The notes: generated by a model not told the origin, from the sequence alone. 32,143 bases of DNA from an uncultured Oscillospiraceae bacterium (GCA_900756575.1 CAAEKQ010000045.1:1-32143); one strand, 5' to 3'; shown: positions 7,876-15,800, counted from the first letter of the stretch. A program made the numbers and translations.

Positions 7876-8436
7876 ATGGAAGATGAAGAAATTTATCAGC
7901 TGTATTGGAGGCGAAGTGAGCAGGCCATCACCGCCACCCACGAAAAATACGGCGGCTGGTGCCAGGGCATTGCCTACCGGATTCTAAACGCCCGGGAGGA
8001 GTCGGAGGAGTGCGTATCCGACACCTATTTCACCGTTTGGAACCGGATTCCGCCCCAGAAGCCCCGGATTTTCCGCGCCTGGCTGGGGAAAATCACCCGG
8101 AATCTGGCTCTGGATCGGTACCGCTATCTCACCGCCGAAAAGCGGGGCGGCACCGAAACGGCCCTGGCCCTGGAGGAGCTAAACAACTGCGTCTCCGGAA
8201 TCGAAACCCCGGAGGGTCAGCTGGACGCCAAGGAGGTCACGCTGGTGATCCGGGCGTTTCTGGACAGGCAGCCGGAACCCCAGCGGAGCATTTTCCTCCG
8301 CCGGTACTGGCACATGAGTTCCATCCGGGACATCGCCGCGGCCTATTCCATGAGCGAGAGCAAGGTCACCTCCCTGCTCTTTCGTCAGCGGAAGCAGCTG
8401 AAAACCATGCTGGAGAAAGCGGGGATCGACCTATGA
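7876..8436 (+). CDS. ECF-type RNA polymerase sigma factor
   Basis: A 186-aa protein at ATG 7876 (Shine-Dalgarno GAGAGGAGA). Region 2 is seen at about residues 20-85: AYRILNAREESEECVSDTYF, TVWNRIP, FRAWLGKITRNLALDRYR. Region 4 is at about 125-180, with SIFLRRYWHMSSIRDIAAAY and SESKVTSLLFRQRKQLKTML. The size and two-domain layout are those of ECF sigma factors, and no region 3 is present. It shares a 4-bp ATGA overlap with the serpin gene, so the two are translationally coupled, as is usual for an ECF sigma and its membrane regulator. Genes controlled are unknown. Confidence 0.92.
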   Translation: MEDEEIYQLYWRRSEQAITATHEKYGGWCQGIAYRILNAREESEECVSDTYFTVWNRIPPQKPRIFRAWLGKITRNLALDRYRYLTAEKRGGTETALALEELNNCVSGIETPEGQLDAKEVTLVIRAFLDRQPEPQRSIFLRRYWHMSSIRDIAAAYSMSESKVTSLLFRQRKQLKTMLEKAGIDL

Positions 8437-9944
8437 CTTCCTTTGAACTCTTAAAGCTCCTGGGAAACGCCCAGGACGAATACATCATGGACTCCAGAAA
8501 GCGCCCGAAACAGCCCCAAAAGCCGCCGATTCTGAAGCTTGCGGCATTGGCGGCCTGCGCGGCGATTCTGATTGGCTTGGGCGGCACGATGCTGTACTTA
8601 AAGCCCTGGACGTCGGGCAGTTCTGCGCCCACAAATGCGCCGGAAACCCTATCCTCCCCTGCCCCCGGTGCAGAGAATGACAGCACCGCTGAGGATTTGC
8701 CCGAGAACTCCGCAAATCCCATCGAGACCGACGGAATTACGCTGCTCTCAGCCGCTCAGAGCCCCGCTATGCCCAAAACGAGCGAGGAACGCAGCAAGGC
8801 ATGGCAGGAAAATCAGGTGTCGGAGGACACAAGCTATGCCCTCAGCGCCTTTGCCTATCAGCTGGGGCCGCAGGTGCTGGCAAATACCGACGATAGCGTA
8901 TGCTTCTCCCCGGTGAGCCTGTATCAGGTGCTGTCGGTCATCACCAGCGGCGCAGGGGGCACCACCCAGGAGCAGTTACTCAGCCTTCTGGGTCAGGGGG
9001 ATGTGGACACCCTGAAATCGGAGATGCAAAAGCTCTATCAGGTGAACCAGCAGGACACCGAGACCGATTATCTGGAGTTTGCGGGCTCCCTGTGGCTGGA
9101 CGAAAAGCAGCAGGACGGGGAAAATCAGGTGGGCTTCCATCCGGATTGGGTGATGCAGGCCGCCATGGACTACTACTGCGACGTGTATGCTGCGGACTTT
9201 TCCTCCGGGGCTGCCAATGCGCCCCTTGCCGCGTGGATCAATCAGCACACCGGGGGTCTCATGGCGAACCGGCTGGAGGATTTCAGCATGAGTCCCAACA
9301 CGGTGATGGCGGCGGTGAACACCGTCTATTATCACAGCCAGTGGGTGGAGCCGTTCACCGAAACTGCCCAGGGCACCTTCACCGCCCAGGACGGCACCCA
9401 GACCACCTGCGACTTCATGCAGCGCAGCGACCTGTTCGGCGAGGCCGTGGTCACGGAGCGGTACACCAAGAGCTATCTCCAGCTGAGCGCCGGAAAGATG
9501 TGTGTGGTGCTGCCCAAGGAGGGCGTTGACCTGGACGAGCTTCTCTCCGAGGATACCCTGTGGGAGATATTTGAGGACGGCAGCTACCAGTCTGCCAAGG
9601 TGAACTGGAGCGTCCCCAAGTTCACAACCGACACCGATCTGGATCTCAAGGATGCCCTCACCGCCGCCGGGGTCACGGATGCCTTTGATACCGGTGCCGC
9701 CGATTTCTCCTCCATTGCAGACACGCCCCTCTATCTGTCCTCCGTGATTCAAGGCACCCATATTGCCGTGAATGAGGACGGAATCGAGGCCGCGTCTTAT
9801 ACCGCTATTGGAATGGAGGCCGGCGCGGGGGATTCCGATGAGGCGCCGGTGGTGGAGATGAACCTCAATCGCCCGTTTTTGTATCTCGTTACCGCATCGG
9901 ACGGCTCGCCGCTGTTCTTTGGGGTTGTGCGGAATGTAGAGTAA
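8433..9944 (+). CDS. Membrane-anchored serpin with an anti-sigma-like N-terminus
   Basis: A 503-aa protein beginning at the overlapping ATG 8433. Residues 1-31 are charged and cytoplasmic; LLKLLGNAQDEYIMDSRKR resembles the short N-terminus of membrane proteins encoded beside clostridial ECF factors. Residues 33-56 are one membrane helix. A Ser/Thr/Pro-rich linker runs to about 130. Residues ~135-503 are a serpin fold: CFSPVSLYQVLSVITSGAGG, NTVYYHSQWVEPF, MCVVLPKEGVDLDELL. The reactive-centre hinge is ENEDG-type (N447-EDGIEAASYT-457), and the closing motif is NRPFLYLV. By standard numbering P1-P1' would be Gly464-Ala465, but the loop is about six residues longer than in alpha-1-antitrypsin. 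Expected to inhibit or trap proteases outside the membrane. Confidence 0.9.
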   Translation: MTSFELLKLLGNAQDEYIMDSRKRPKQPQKPPILKLAALAACAAILIGLGGTMLYLKPWTSGSSAPTNAPETLSSPAPGAENDSTAEDLPENSANPIETDGITLLSAAQSPAMPKTSEERSKAWQENQVSEDTSYALSAFAYQLGPQVLANTDDSVCFSPVSLYQVLSVITSGAGGTTQEQLLSLLGQGDVDTLKSEMQKLYQVNQQDTETDYLEFAGSLWLDEKQQDGENQVGFHPDWVMQAAMDYYCDVYAADFSSGAANAPLAAWINQHTGGLMANRLEDFSMSPNTVMAAVNTVYYHSQWVEPFTETAQGTFTAQDGTQTTCDFMQRSDLFGEAVVTERYTKSYLQLSAGKMCVVLPKEGVDLDELLSEDTLWEIFEDGSYQSAKVNWSVPKFTTDTDLDLKDALTAAGVTDAFDTGAADFSSIADTPLYLSSVIQGTHIAVNEDGIEAASYTAIGMEAGAGDSDEAPVVEMNLNRPFLYLVTASDGSPLFFGVVRNVE

Positions 9945-9950
9945 CTGGAC

Positions 9951-9995
9951 AAACGCGCTGCAAGGGAGGTTGCAGCGCGTTTGATTTTTGTTTTT
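9951..9995 (+). terminator. Terminator of the sigma/serpin operon
   Basis: AAACGCGCTGCAA (9951-9963) pairs perfectly with TTGCAGCGCGTTT (9970-9982) around a 6-nt loop. A T-rich tract follows. Confidence 0.92.
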
Positions 9996-10000
9996 GGGGG

Positions 10001-10725
10001 TGCGTTTTTACGGGTCTCTCTACTAATCCGACGACCTCCGGTGGCGGTGTCTTGCTTTTTACGTGTTTACCCACCGCTCTACTCATCCTACGACCTCCGG
10101 TGGCACCATCTTTCTTTGTTTGAAGAAAGATAGTGGAGAAAGACAAACCAAGGGGGCTGCGGCCCCCATTAGATCCCCGGGGTAATGTTTTGGGCCATTC
10201 TGACGTGCTGTGTGCCTACCACCTTGCAACGGTGCGTGTGACGCGATTAAGTCGGCTGCGGCGCTCCGCTTATCCCCTTGCCTCTGCGTGCTGCGCTGCG
10301 GTTGAATGGGTAGAACTTACGCAACCACCCGACTTCCGACTACAAATCAGGCCGGTTATTCTCTAAGTGCCAACGATTTCGCCGCAGTTGAAGCAGTACA
10401 ACAGAGTCCGTGGAAGCAGTGCGGAGCACGCCACGGACGGGCCTAAATCGCGTTAATTGCACCCGGGCGAACTCGTAGTAAACTACGCACGTCTCCCCTC
10501 CAAGCCCCCGTATAAAAGCAAGATTCCAAAGGGCGGCTTTGGAGCCCTTTGGCGTGTCTTTCTTCCATATCTTTCTTCACGCAAAGAAAGATATGGCCAC
10601 CGGAGGTCGCCGGTAAAGTAGAGCGGCAGGTAAAAACGTGCAACGAAAGATGGGGTGCCGCGAAGCAAATGCCCTTGGGGTGCCACCGGAGGTCGTTCCG
10701 AAAAGAGAATGCCCGTAAAAACGCA
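10001..10725. repeat. Fold-back non-coding repeat element, copy A
   Basis: About 725 bp with no credible gene. Its ends are a perfect 14-bp inverted repeat (TGCGTTTTTACGGG at 10001-10014; complement at 10712-10725). The inverted similarity continues inward imperfectly for about 190 bp on each side. Each arm holds two copies of a unit containing CGACCTCCGGTGGC, spaced 59 bp on the left (10031, 10090). Each arm then has a long hairpin (10108-10131; 10566-10597) and a G/C-rich hairpin. The centre holds a further helix, GTCCGTGG (10406-10413) with CCACGGAC (10431-10438). The reverse complement of the whole occurs at 21265-22009; 74 bp (10525-10598) are identical. It lies between two convergent terminators. 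It could be a non-autonomous mobile element, a large structured RNA, or both. Confidence 0.85.
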
Positions 10726-10767
10726 AAACCAAAATGCAAAGAAGGAGCCGCCCCTGGGCAGCTCCTT
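10725..10767 (-). terminator. Terminator of the glnA-ANTAR unit
   Basis: Read leftward, the arms at 10757-10767 and 10742-10752 form an 11-bp stem with one G-T pair and a 4-nt loop. T-rich sequence follows (TTTGCATTTTGG). It begins four bases after the ANTAR stop codon. Confidence 0.8.
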
Positions 10768-10771
10768 CCCT

Positions 10772-11311
10772 TCATATCACAATCTGTCCATCCAGAATCT
10801 TCATCGCCGTCTGCACCATCTTCGCCCCGGTATCCATACTCCGTTTCTGAATAAATCGGTGCGCCTGTTCCTCGCTCATGCAGTTTCGGCTCATCAGCAG
10901 TTCCTTGGCCCGGGTAATCAGCAGCTTATCCTCCGTTGAACGCTTGGGCACCGGGGCAGGCTCCACGCCCCCCTGATCCAGCAGCATCCGAACGGAATCC
11001 ACCAGTTCCGACTGCTGTACCGGGGCCGACAGCTTACAGATCTCCGGGTGATAGCAGCTCTCCAGCTCCATCTGGGTTGCCAGCAGCAGCATGGAAAAGC
11101 CCCGGGGCAGGTTTTCATACAGCTCGTCGGCCATCATGTCCATGAGCTTATAGCCGCACAGCACCACGCCGCCGTTCATTCGGCTGCACCATCGCAGGAT
11201 CTCCGCCCCGCTGGAGCAGGCCGCCGACACGCGAATTCCGGTGGATTCAAAGATATCGGTCATGCGCTGCCGGGTCTTCTCGCCGGCAAATGCCACCAGA
11301 ATATGATTCAT
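10772..11311 (-). CDS. ANTAR-domain response regulator-like protein
   Basis: A 179-aa protein. ATG 11311 is preferred because AGGAG lies about ten bases upstream; a GTG at 11317 is possible. The N-terminal ~115 residues look like a receiver-type fold (HILVAFAGEKTRQRMTDIF, VVLCGYKLMD). The usual phospho-acceptor context is degenerate, so phosphorylation is doubtful. Residues ~125-178 are an ANTAR RNA-binding domain: LLITRAKELLMSRNCMSEEQ, AHRFIQKRSMDTGAKMVQTA. ANTAR proteins prevent transcription termination by binding paired leader hairpins. In clostridia such proteins (NitR type) sit beside glnA and control nitrogen genes. It follows glnA by 41 nt without a terminator, so it is likely co-transcribed. 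Confidence 0.88.
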   Translation of the reverse strand: MNHILVAFAGEKTRQRMTDIFESTGIRVSAACSSGAEILRWCSRMNGGVVLCGYKLMDMMADELYENLPRGFSMLLLATQMELESCYHPEICKLSAPVQQSELVDSVRMLLDQGGVEPAPVPKRSTEDKLLITRAKELLMSRNCMSEEQAHRFIQKRSMDTGAKMVQTAMKILDGQIVI

Positions 11312-11352
11312 ATCCACCGCACTCCTCTCCGAATTTTATCGCTTTTGCTCGA

Positions 11353-12684
11353 TCAATAGCGGATCAGGTAGCGGTCTAGCTCCCACTGGCTGATGCTGGT
11401 GCGGTAGTCGTCCCACTCCTGCTTCTTGCCGGTGAGATAGGCTGCGCTGGCGTGCTCGCCCAGAGTGTCCATAATCAGGCCGTCCGCCTCCATGGCCTCG
11501 ATGGCCTCGTGGAGGTCGGCAGGCAGGCTGCGGATGCCGTTCTTCTCCCGCTCGCCGGGGGTCATGGCAAAGATGTTGGCCTTGATCTCCTCCGGGGGCG
11601 TGAGATTCCGCTTCACGCCGTCGAGCCCTGCTGCCAGGCACACGGCCAGAGCCAGATAGGGGTTGCAGGCGGGATCGGGGCACCGAAGCTCCACCCGGGT
11701 GGCGCTGCCTCTTGCGGAGGGAATGCGGATCAGGGCGGAACGGTTGCTGGCGGACCATGCCACATAGCAGGGGGCCTCATAGCCGGGCACCAGCCGCTTA
11801 TAGCTGTTCACCAGAGGATTCAGCACCGCCGCCATGCCGGGCACATGGAGCATCAGGCCCGCAATAAAGCTATAGGCGGTCTTGCTCAGGCCCCGGGGAT
11901 CGGACTCATCATAAAATGCGTTTTTTCCATCCTTGAACAGGCTCATATTGATGTGCATACCGCTGCCGTTGATGCCGTAAATGGGCTTGGGCATAAACGT
12001 GGCATGGAGGCCGTTCCGGGAGGCATAGGTCTTGACCGTGAGCTTCAGGGTCTCGATCCGGTCGGCGGTGGTCATGGCGTCGGCATATTTAAAATCCACC
12101 TCATGCTGGCCCTGAGCAACCTCATGGTGGCTGGCTTCGATCTCAAAGCCCATGGCCTCCAAAGCAAGGCACACATCCCGGCGGACGGTCTCGCCATGAT
12201 CCACGGGGCTCAGGTCAAAATACCCCGCCTCGTCCTGAGGCACGGTGGTGGGACGGCCCTTTTCGTCGGTCTCAAACAGGAAGAACTCACACTCGGGGCC
12301 CACGTTAAAGGTATAGCCCTCTGCCGCTGCCGCATCCACCGCACGCTTCAGCACGTTACGTGGATCGCCTACGAAGGGTGTGCCGTCGGGATTGTGCACC
12401 GAGCACAGCAGCCGCGCCACCTTGCCGTTCATGGGACGCCAGGGCATGATTGCAAAGGAGTCGAGATCCGGGTGGAGATACTGGTCGGACTCATCAATGC
12501 GCACAAAGCCCTCGATGGAACTGCCGTCGATCATGATCTGGTTGCTCACCACCTTCTCAATCTGAGAGGCCGTCACCGCTACGTTCTTGAGCATACCGAA
12601 AATATCGGAAAATTGCAGGCGGATGAACTTTACGTCCTCCTCCTCTACCAGACGGATGATGTCTTCCTTGGTGTATTTCGCCAC
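11353..12684 (-). CDS. glnA: Type I glutamine synthetase
   Basis: A 443-aa protein beginning at GTG 12684, with AAGGAGGAA just upstream. Makes glutamine from glutamate, ammonia and ATP in the cytoplasm. Recognisable segments are DVKFIRLQFSDIFGMLKNVA (beta-grasp), IDGSSIEGFVRIDESDQYLH, NVGPECEFFLF (metal ligands), GSGMHINMSLF, and SANRSALIRIPSARG-like ASNRSALIRIPSARG. The C-terminus ends YLIRY. Length fits the dodecameric GSI-alpha class, and no adenylylation-type extension is present. It has a near-perfect promoter and a leader hairpin, and is followed by an ANTAR gene, which together point to control at the RNA level. Confidence 0.97.
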   Translation of the reverse strand: MAKYTKEDIIRLVEEEDVKFIRLQFSDIFGMLKNVAVTASQIEKVVSNQIMIDGSSIEGFVRIDESDQYLHPDLDSFAIMPWRPMNGKVARLLCSVHNPDGTPFVGDPRNVLKRAVDAAAAEGYTFNVGPECEFFLFETDEKGRPTTVPQDEAGYFDLSPVDHGETVRRDVCLALEAMGFEIEASHHEVAQGQHEVDFKYADAMTTADRIETLKLTVKTYASRNGLHATFMPKPIYGINGSGMHINMSLFKDGKNAFYDESDPRGLSKTAYSFIAGLMLHVPGMAAVLNPLVNSYKRLVPGYEAPCYVAWSASNRSALIRIPSARGSATRVELRCPDPACNPYLALAVCLAAGLDGVKRNLTPPEEIKANIFAMTPGEREKNGIRSLPADLHEAIEAMEADGLIMDTLGEHASAAYLTGKKQEWDDYRTSISQWELDRYLIRY

Positions 12685-12711
12685 AATAGATTCCTCCTTA
12701 TGTCCAAATGC

Positions 12712-12743
12712 AAAAGGACGGCACGCAGGATTGCACGCCGTCC
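12712..12743 (-). promoter_or_regulatory. Terminator-like hairpin in the glnA leader
   Basis: On the minus strand the arms 12732-12743 and 12716-12727 form a 12-bp helix (two G-T pairs) with a 4-nt loop. TTTT and then the glnA Shine-Dalgarno follow. It begins about eight bases after the predicted transcription start, so it is an attenuator candidate. The T run is short. The loop can also be read as a hexaloop, AATCCT, but a second ANTAR-type hairpin was not found. Confidence 0.6.
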
Positions 12744-12757
12744 CTGTCGATGGGGGT

Positions 12758-12786
12758 ATTATAGAACCTCCCACCGGCTTTGTCAA
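12758..12786 (-). promoter_or_regulatory. Consensus glnA promoter
   Basis: Read leftward: TTGACA (12781-12786), a 17-bp spacer and TATAAT (12758-12763), which is a perfect sigma-A consensus. Such strength suggests that control acts downstream, at the leader, or by repression. Confidence 0.9.
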
Positions 12787-12794
12787 TATATTTT

Positions 12795-12822
12795 TGATGC
12801 ATAAAATATTTTTCTTGCATCA
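12795..12822. promoter_or_regulatory. Inverted repeat upstream of the glnA promoter
   Basis: TGATGCA (12795-12801) and TGCATCA (12816-12822) are perfect complements 14 bases apart, in an AT-rich stretch nine bases upstream of the glnA -35. It could be a regulator site or the end of the purF transcript. It does not match the GlnR consensus. Confidence 0.45.
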
Positions 12823-12894
12823 TTTTAAGGATTTCACAGTTTTTCCACTGAATTTTCGTTAAATTTGCAAGAGAGCCATTTCTTGTGTCAAATA

Positions 12895-14295
12895 TTATGC
12901 ATCTTCCGGAATTTCCACCGGGTATTCTCCGGTAAAGCAGCCCTGGCAGAAGTCGCCCTTGATGTGGGGCACCAGCTCCCTCAGGCTCTCCACCCGCAGA
13001 TAATCCAGGGAATCCGCGCCAATATGACGGCAGATTTCGTCCAGATTCATTTTGCAGGCGATGAGATGATCCTTATCCGGCACGTCGGTGCCAAAATAGC
13101 AGGGGGAAACAAAGGGCGGCGAGGAGATCTTCACATGAACCTCCTTGGCTCCGGCGTCCCGCAGCAGGTTGGTGATGAGGTTGGAGGTGGTGCCGCGGAC
13201 GATGGAGTCGTCGATCATAATCACCCGCTTGCCCTCGATCTGGCTGCGCATGGGGCTGAGCTTCAGCTTGACTGCGGTCTCCCGGGAGGACTGCTCGGGC
13301 TTGATGAACGTCCGGCCAATGTAGCGGTTCTTCAAAAAGCCCTCGGCCACGGGGATGCCGCTCTCCTGGGCGTAACCCAGCGCCGCATCCAGCCCGGAAT
13401 CCGGCACGCCGATGACCACGTCTGCGTCCACCGGGTTCTGCCGGGCCAGAATCCGCCCGGCCTCCAGCCGCGCCTCGTGGACGCCCTGTCCGCCAATCAC
13501 ACTGTCGGGCCGTGCAAAATAGATGTACTCAAAAATGCAGATGTGGCCGTCGCCCTTACAGTTGTCCTTGTAGGAGGTCAGCTCGCCCTTGTAAATTCTC
13601 ACGATCTCGCCGGGTTCAATATCCCGGACATACTTCGCGCCCACGCCGTCCAGGGCGCAGGTCTCGGAGGCAATGACCCAGGCGTCTCCCCGCTTGCCGA
13701 TGCACAGGGGCCGGAAGCCCCAGGGATCCCGGGCGGCAATGAGCTTTTCGCCGCTCATGACGATCAGGCTGAATGCGCCCACCAGCTGCCGGGTGGCCTT
13801 CAGAACCGCCTCCTCGATGGACTTACATTCCAGCCGCTGCCGTGCAATGGCATAGGCGATGACCTCGGTGTCGGCGGTGGTCTGGAAAATGGAGCCCTTT
13901 AGTTCAAATTCCCGCTTGAGGACATTGGCATTCACCAGGTTGCCGTTGTGCACCAGGGCCAGATTGTTCTTGATATAGTTCAGGGTCAGGGGCTGGGCAT
14001 TTTCCCGCTTGGAGCCGCCTGCGGTGGAATAGCGCACGTGGCCCACCGCCATGGTGCCGTTCAGCTCGTCCAGCTTTTCCTCGGAGAACACCTCGCCCAC
14101 CATGCCCATGTCCTTGTAGCAGGTGATGTCCCGGTTGTTGTTGGCAGCGATGCCGCAGGACTCCTGTCCCCGATGCTGTAGGGCATAGAGCCCGTAGTAG
14201 GTATCCCGGGCACAGTCCCCGGCGGGATTGTAGATGCCGAACACGCCGCACTCCTCGTGAACGCCCCACATTTCTTCCAGATCAAAACATCCCAT
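12895..14295 (-). CDS. purF: Amidophosphoribosyltransferase
   Basis: A 466-aa protein; ATG 14295 (MGCFDLEEMW) is chosen for GGGAGG just upstream. Catalyses the first step of purine synthesis: PRPP plus glutamine to phosphoribosylamine. The Ntn-type glutaminase begins at Cys16 (CGVFGIYNPAG) after a 15-residue propeptide. The PRPP loop is VIMIDDSIVRGTTSN. All four cluster cysteines of the Bacillus-type enzyme have counterparts (ICIFEYIYF, IACKMNL, and FCQGC), so a [4Fe-4S] oxygen-sensitive form is expected. It is transcribed on its own, away from the other pur genes in the window. Confidence 0.96.
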   Translation of the reverse strand: MGCFDLEEMWGVHEECGVFGIYNPAGDCARDTYYGLYALQHRGQESCGIAANNNRDITCYKDMGMVGEVFSEEKLDELNGTMAVGHVRYSTAGGSKRENAQPLTLNYIKNNLALVHNGNLVNANVLKREFELKGSIFQTTADTEVIAYAIARQRLECKSIEEAVLKATRQLVGAFSLIVMSGEKLIAARDPWGFRPLCIGKRGDAWVIASETCALDGVGAKYVRDIEPGEIVRIYKGELTSYKDNCKGDGHICIFEYIYFARPDSVIGGQGVHEARLEAGRILARQNPVDADVVIGVPDSGLDAALGYAQESGIPVAEGFLKNRYIGRTFIKPEQSSRETAVKLKLSPMRSQIEGKRVIMIDDSIVRGTTSNLITNLLRDAGAKEVHVKISSPPFVSPCYFGTDVPDKDHLIACKMNLDEICRHIGADSLDYLRVESLRELVPHIKGDFCQGCFTGEYPVEIPEDA

Positions 14296-14336
14296 AAAGC
14301 AGCCTCCCTTAATTTCGGTGCCATTCATTTTTCCCT

Positions 14337-14365
14337 ATTGTACCATAGAATCCGGCTTGGGACAA
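14337..14365 (-). promoter_or_regulatory. purF promoter
   Basis: Read leftward: TTGTCC (14360-14365), 17-bp spacer, TACAAT (14337-14342). No riboswitch is seen in the short leader. Confidence 0.75.
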
Positions 14366-14426
14366 GGCGGCGCACTGCCGAAATTCGTCCGAAAATCCGC
14401 CCCCAGCTTGTGATTTCTGTTTCCGC

Positions 14427-15671
14427 TCAATGGGTGCCCTTGTTGATGTATTCGGGCCGGAGCTTGGAATAGACGATCTTCTGGGCATGGTACAGTCCGC
14501 TGTAGCCCGAGAGCATATAGGATAGGGCGCAGCACAGGGCATACATGGGAAGGCCCTGCCCCCCGAACAGCTCATAGCTCAGTAGAATGGAGGTCAGCGG
14601 GCAGTTGGTCACGCCGCAGAATACCGCCGTCATACCCAGGGATGCGGCAAACGATCCGCCCAGCCCCAGAATCTGCCCATAAAACGCCCCGAATACCGCC
14701 CCGCAGAAGAACGCCGGGACGATCTCGCCGCCTTTAAAGCCCGCCGCCAATGTCAGCGCCGTGAAGATGATTTTCAGCAAAAAGGCTTCGGGCCGGGCAT
14801 TTCCCTCCATGGCCCGATTGATGACGGCAACGCCTGCGCCGTTATAATCCGTGCCCAGAAGCAGTGACAGCACCACCACGATGCAGCCCCCCAGCACCAC
14901 CCGGAGATAGGGATTCTTCGTGATTTTGTCGTATCCCTTGGGCGCCAGATGCATGATCCCGCAGAACAGCACCGCCACAAACGCGCAGAGGATTCCCAAC
15001 ACGCCCACCTGCACCAGGGTCAGCGGGGTCATCTGGGGCACCGCCGCTACTGCAAAGCTGGTGGCCTCAATGCCCATGGCCGTCGCCACCACCTGGGCAA
15101 TCAGCGCCGAGAGTACGCAGGGCACAATGGCGGAATAGTACATCACCCCCACGCTGACCACCTCCATGGACATCACCGCCGCCGCCAGCGGAGTGCCGAA
15201 CAGCGCCGAAAATCCCGCCGCCATACCGCACATGGTGATGATCCGGTCATCCTTTTCGTTGAGATGCACCACGCGGCCAATATAATTGGACATGGAGCCG
15301 CCCAACTGCAGCGCCGCACCCTCACGGCCCGCACTGCCGCCGCAGAGATGGGTGAGCACCGTGCCGATAAAAATCAGCGGGGCCGTGCGAATGCGGAGGA
15401 TTCTCCCCTCCCGCACCGCGCCGATGATATATTCGGTGCCCTTGTCGTCCGCCATACCGGTGACATGGTAGGCCCAGACGATCAAAAGGCCCGCCAGCGG
15501 CAGCAGGTATAAAATCCACCCGTGCTGTCCCCGAAGCTCCGTAACGTAGGAGATGGCCAGGTGGAACACCGCGCCCACCACGCCCACCGTCACCCCAACC
15601 ACCAGGGAAAACAGCAGCCATTTTCCCAGGGTCAGGGCATAGTCGCTCCAGTGCCGAATTTTTTCTTCCAT
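14427..15671 (-). CDS. ClC-family anion channel or antiporter
   Basis: A 414-aa integral membrane protein with about ten hydrophobic helices. The anion-pathway motif GSAGREGA contains the gating glutamate (Glu117), matching GREGP of the E. coli ClC transporter. A glutamate here is typical of proton-coupled exchangers but does not prove one. Other matches are GMAAGFSALFGTPLAAAVMS and the late GFKGGEIVPAFFCGAVFG. No cytoplasmic CBS domains are present. It may move chloride or another small anion across the cell membrane. It has its own promoter; its Shine-Dalgarno (GAGAAAGAG) is weak. Confidence 0.9.
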   Translation of the reverse strand: MEEKIRHWSDYALTLGKWLLFSLVVGVTVGVVGAVFHLAISYVTELRGQHGWILYLLPLAGLLIVWAYHVTGMADDKGTEYIIGAVREGRILRIRTAPLIFIGTVLTHLCGGSAGREGAALQLGGSMSNYIGRVVHLNEKDDRIITMCGMAAGFSALFGTPLAAAVMSMEVVSVGVMYYSAIVPCVLSALIAQVVATAMGIEATSFAVAAVPQMTPLTLVQVGVLGILCAFVAVLFCGIMHLAPKGYDKITKNPYLRVVLGGCIVVVLSLLLGTDYNGAGVAVINRAMEGNARPEAFLLKIIFTALTLAAGFKGGEIVPAFFCGAVFGAFYGQILGLGGSFAASLGMTAVFCGVTNCPLTSILLSYELFGGQGLPMYALCCALSYMLSGYSGLYHAQKIVYSKLRPEYINKGTH

Positions 15672-15703
15672 GTTCTCACGCTCTTTCTCAGCTAATTACC
15701 CCC

Positions 15704-15732
15704 AGTATAGCACACAATCCGCCCCGATGCAA
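15704..15732 (-). promoter_or_regulatory. Promoter of the ClC gene
   Basis: Read leftward: TTGCAT (15727-15732), 17-bp spacer, TATACT (15704-15709). Confidence 0.7.
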
Positions 15733-15752
15733 AACCTGTCGATTTTGAGCCG

Positions 15753-15790
15753 CAAAAAAAGCCAGCCCCTCAAACGAGAGACTGGCTTTT
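15753..15790 (-). terminator. Terminator of the first LRR/SLH gene
   Basis: Read leftward, AAAGCCAG and CTGGCTTT pair. The stem continues inward through TCTCTC/GAGGGG with wobble pairs, and seven T follow (15754-15760 on the opposite strand). It starts about ten bases after the stop codon. Confidence 0.9.
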
Positions 15791-15800
15791 GAAGCTCGAA

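Noticed and set aside
10133..10366. Short frames inside the fold-back elements (also 21669-21938 and others)
   Set aside because: They differ between the two copies, lack start signals and are not conserved in frame, while the helices are.
9996..10770. Transposase or IS remnant in the repeat regions
   Set aside because: No frame on either strand shows transposase motifs, and clear target-site duplications were not seen.
12700..12750. Canonical two-hairpin ANTAR target in the glnA leader
   Set aside because: Only one hairpin fits between promoter and start codon, and its possible hexaloop AATCCT lacks the expected G at position 4.
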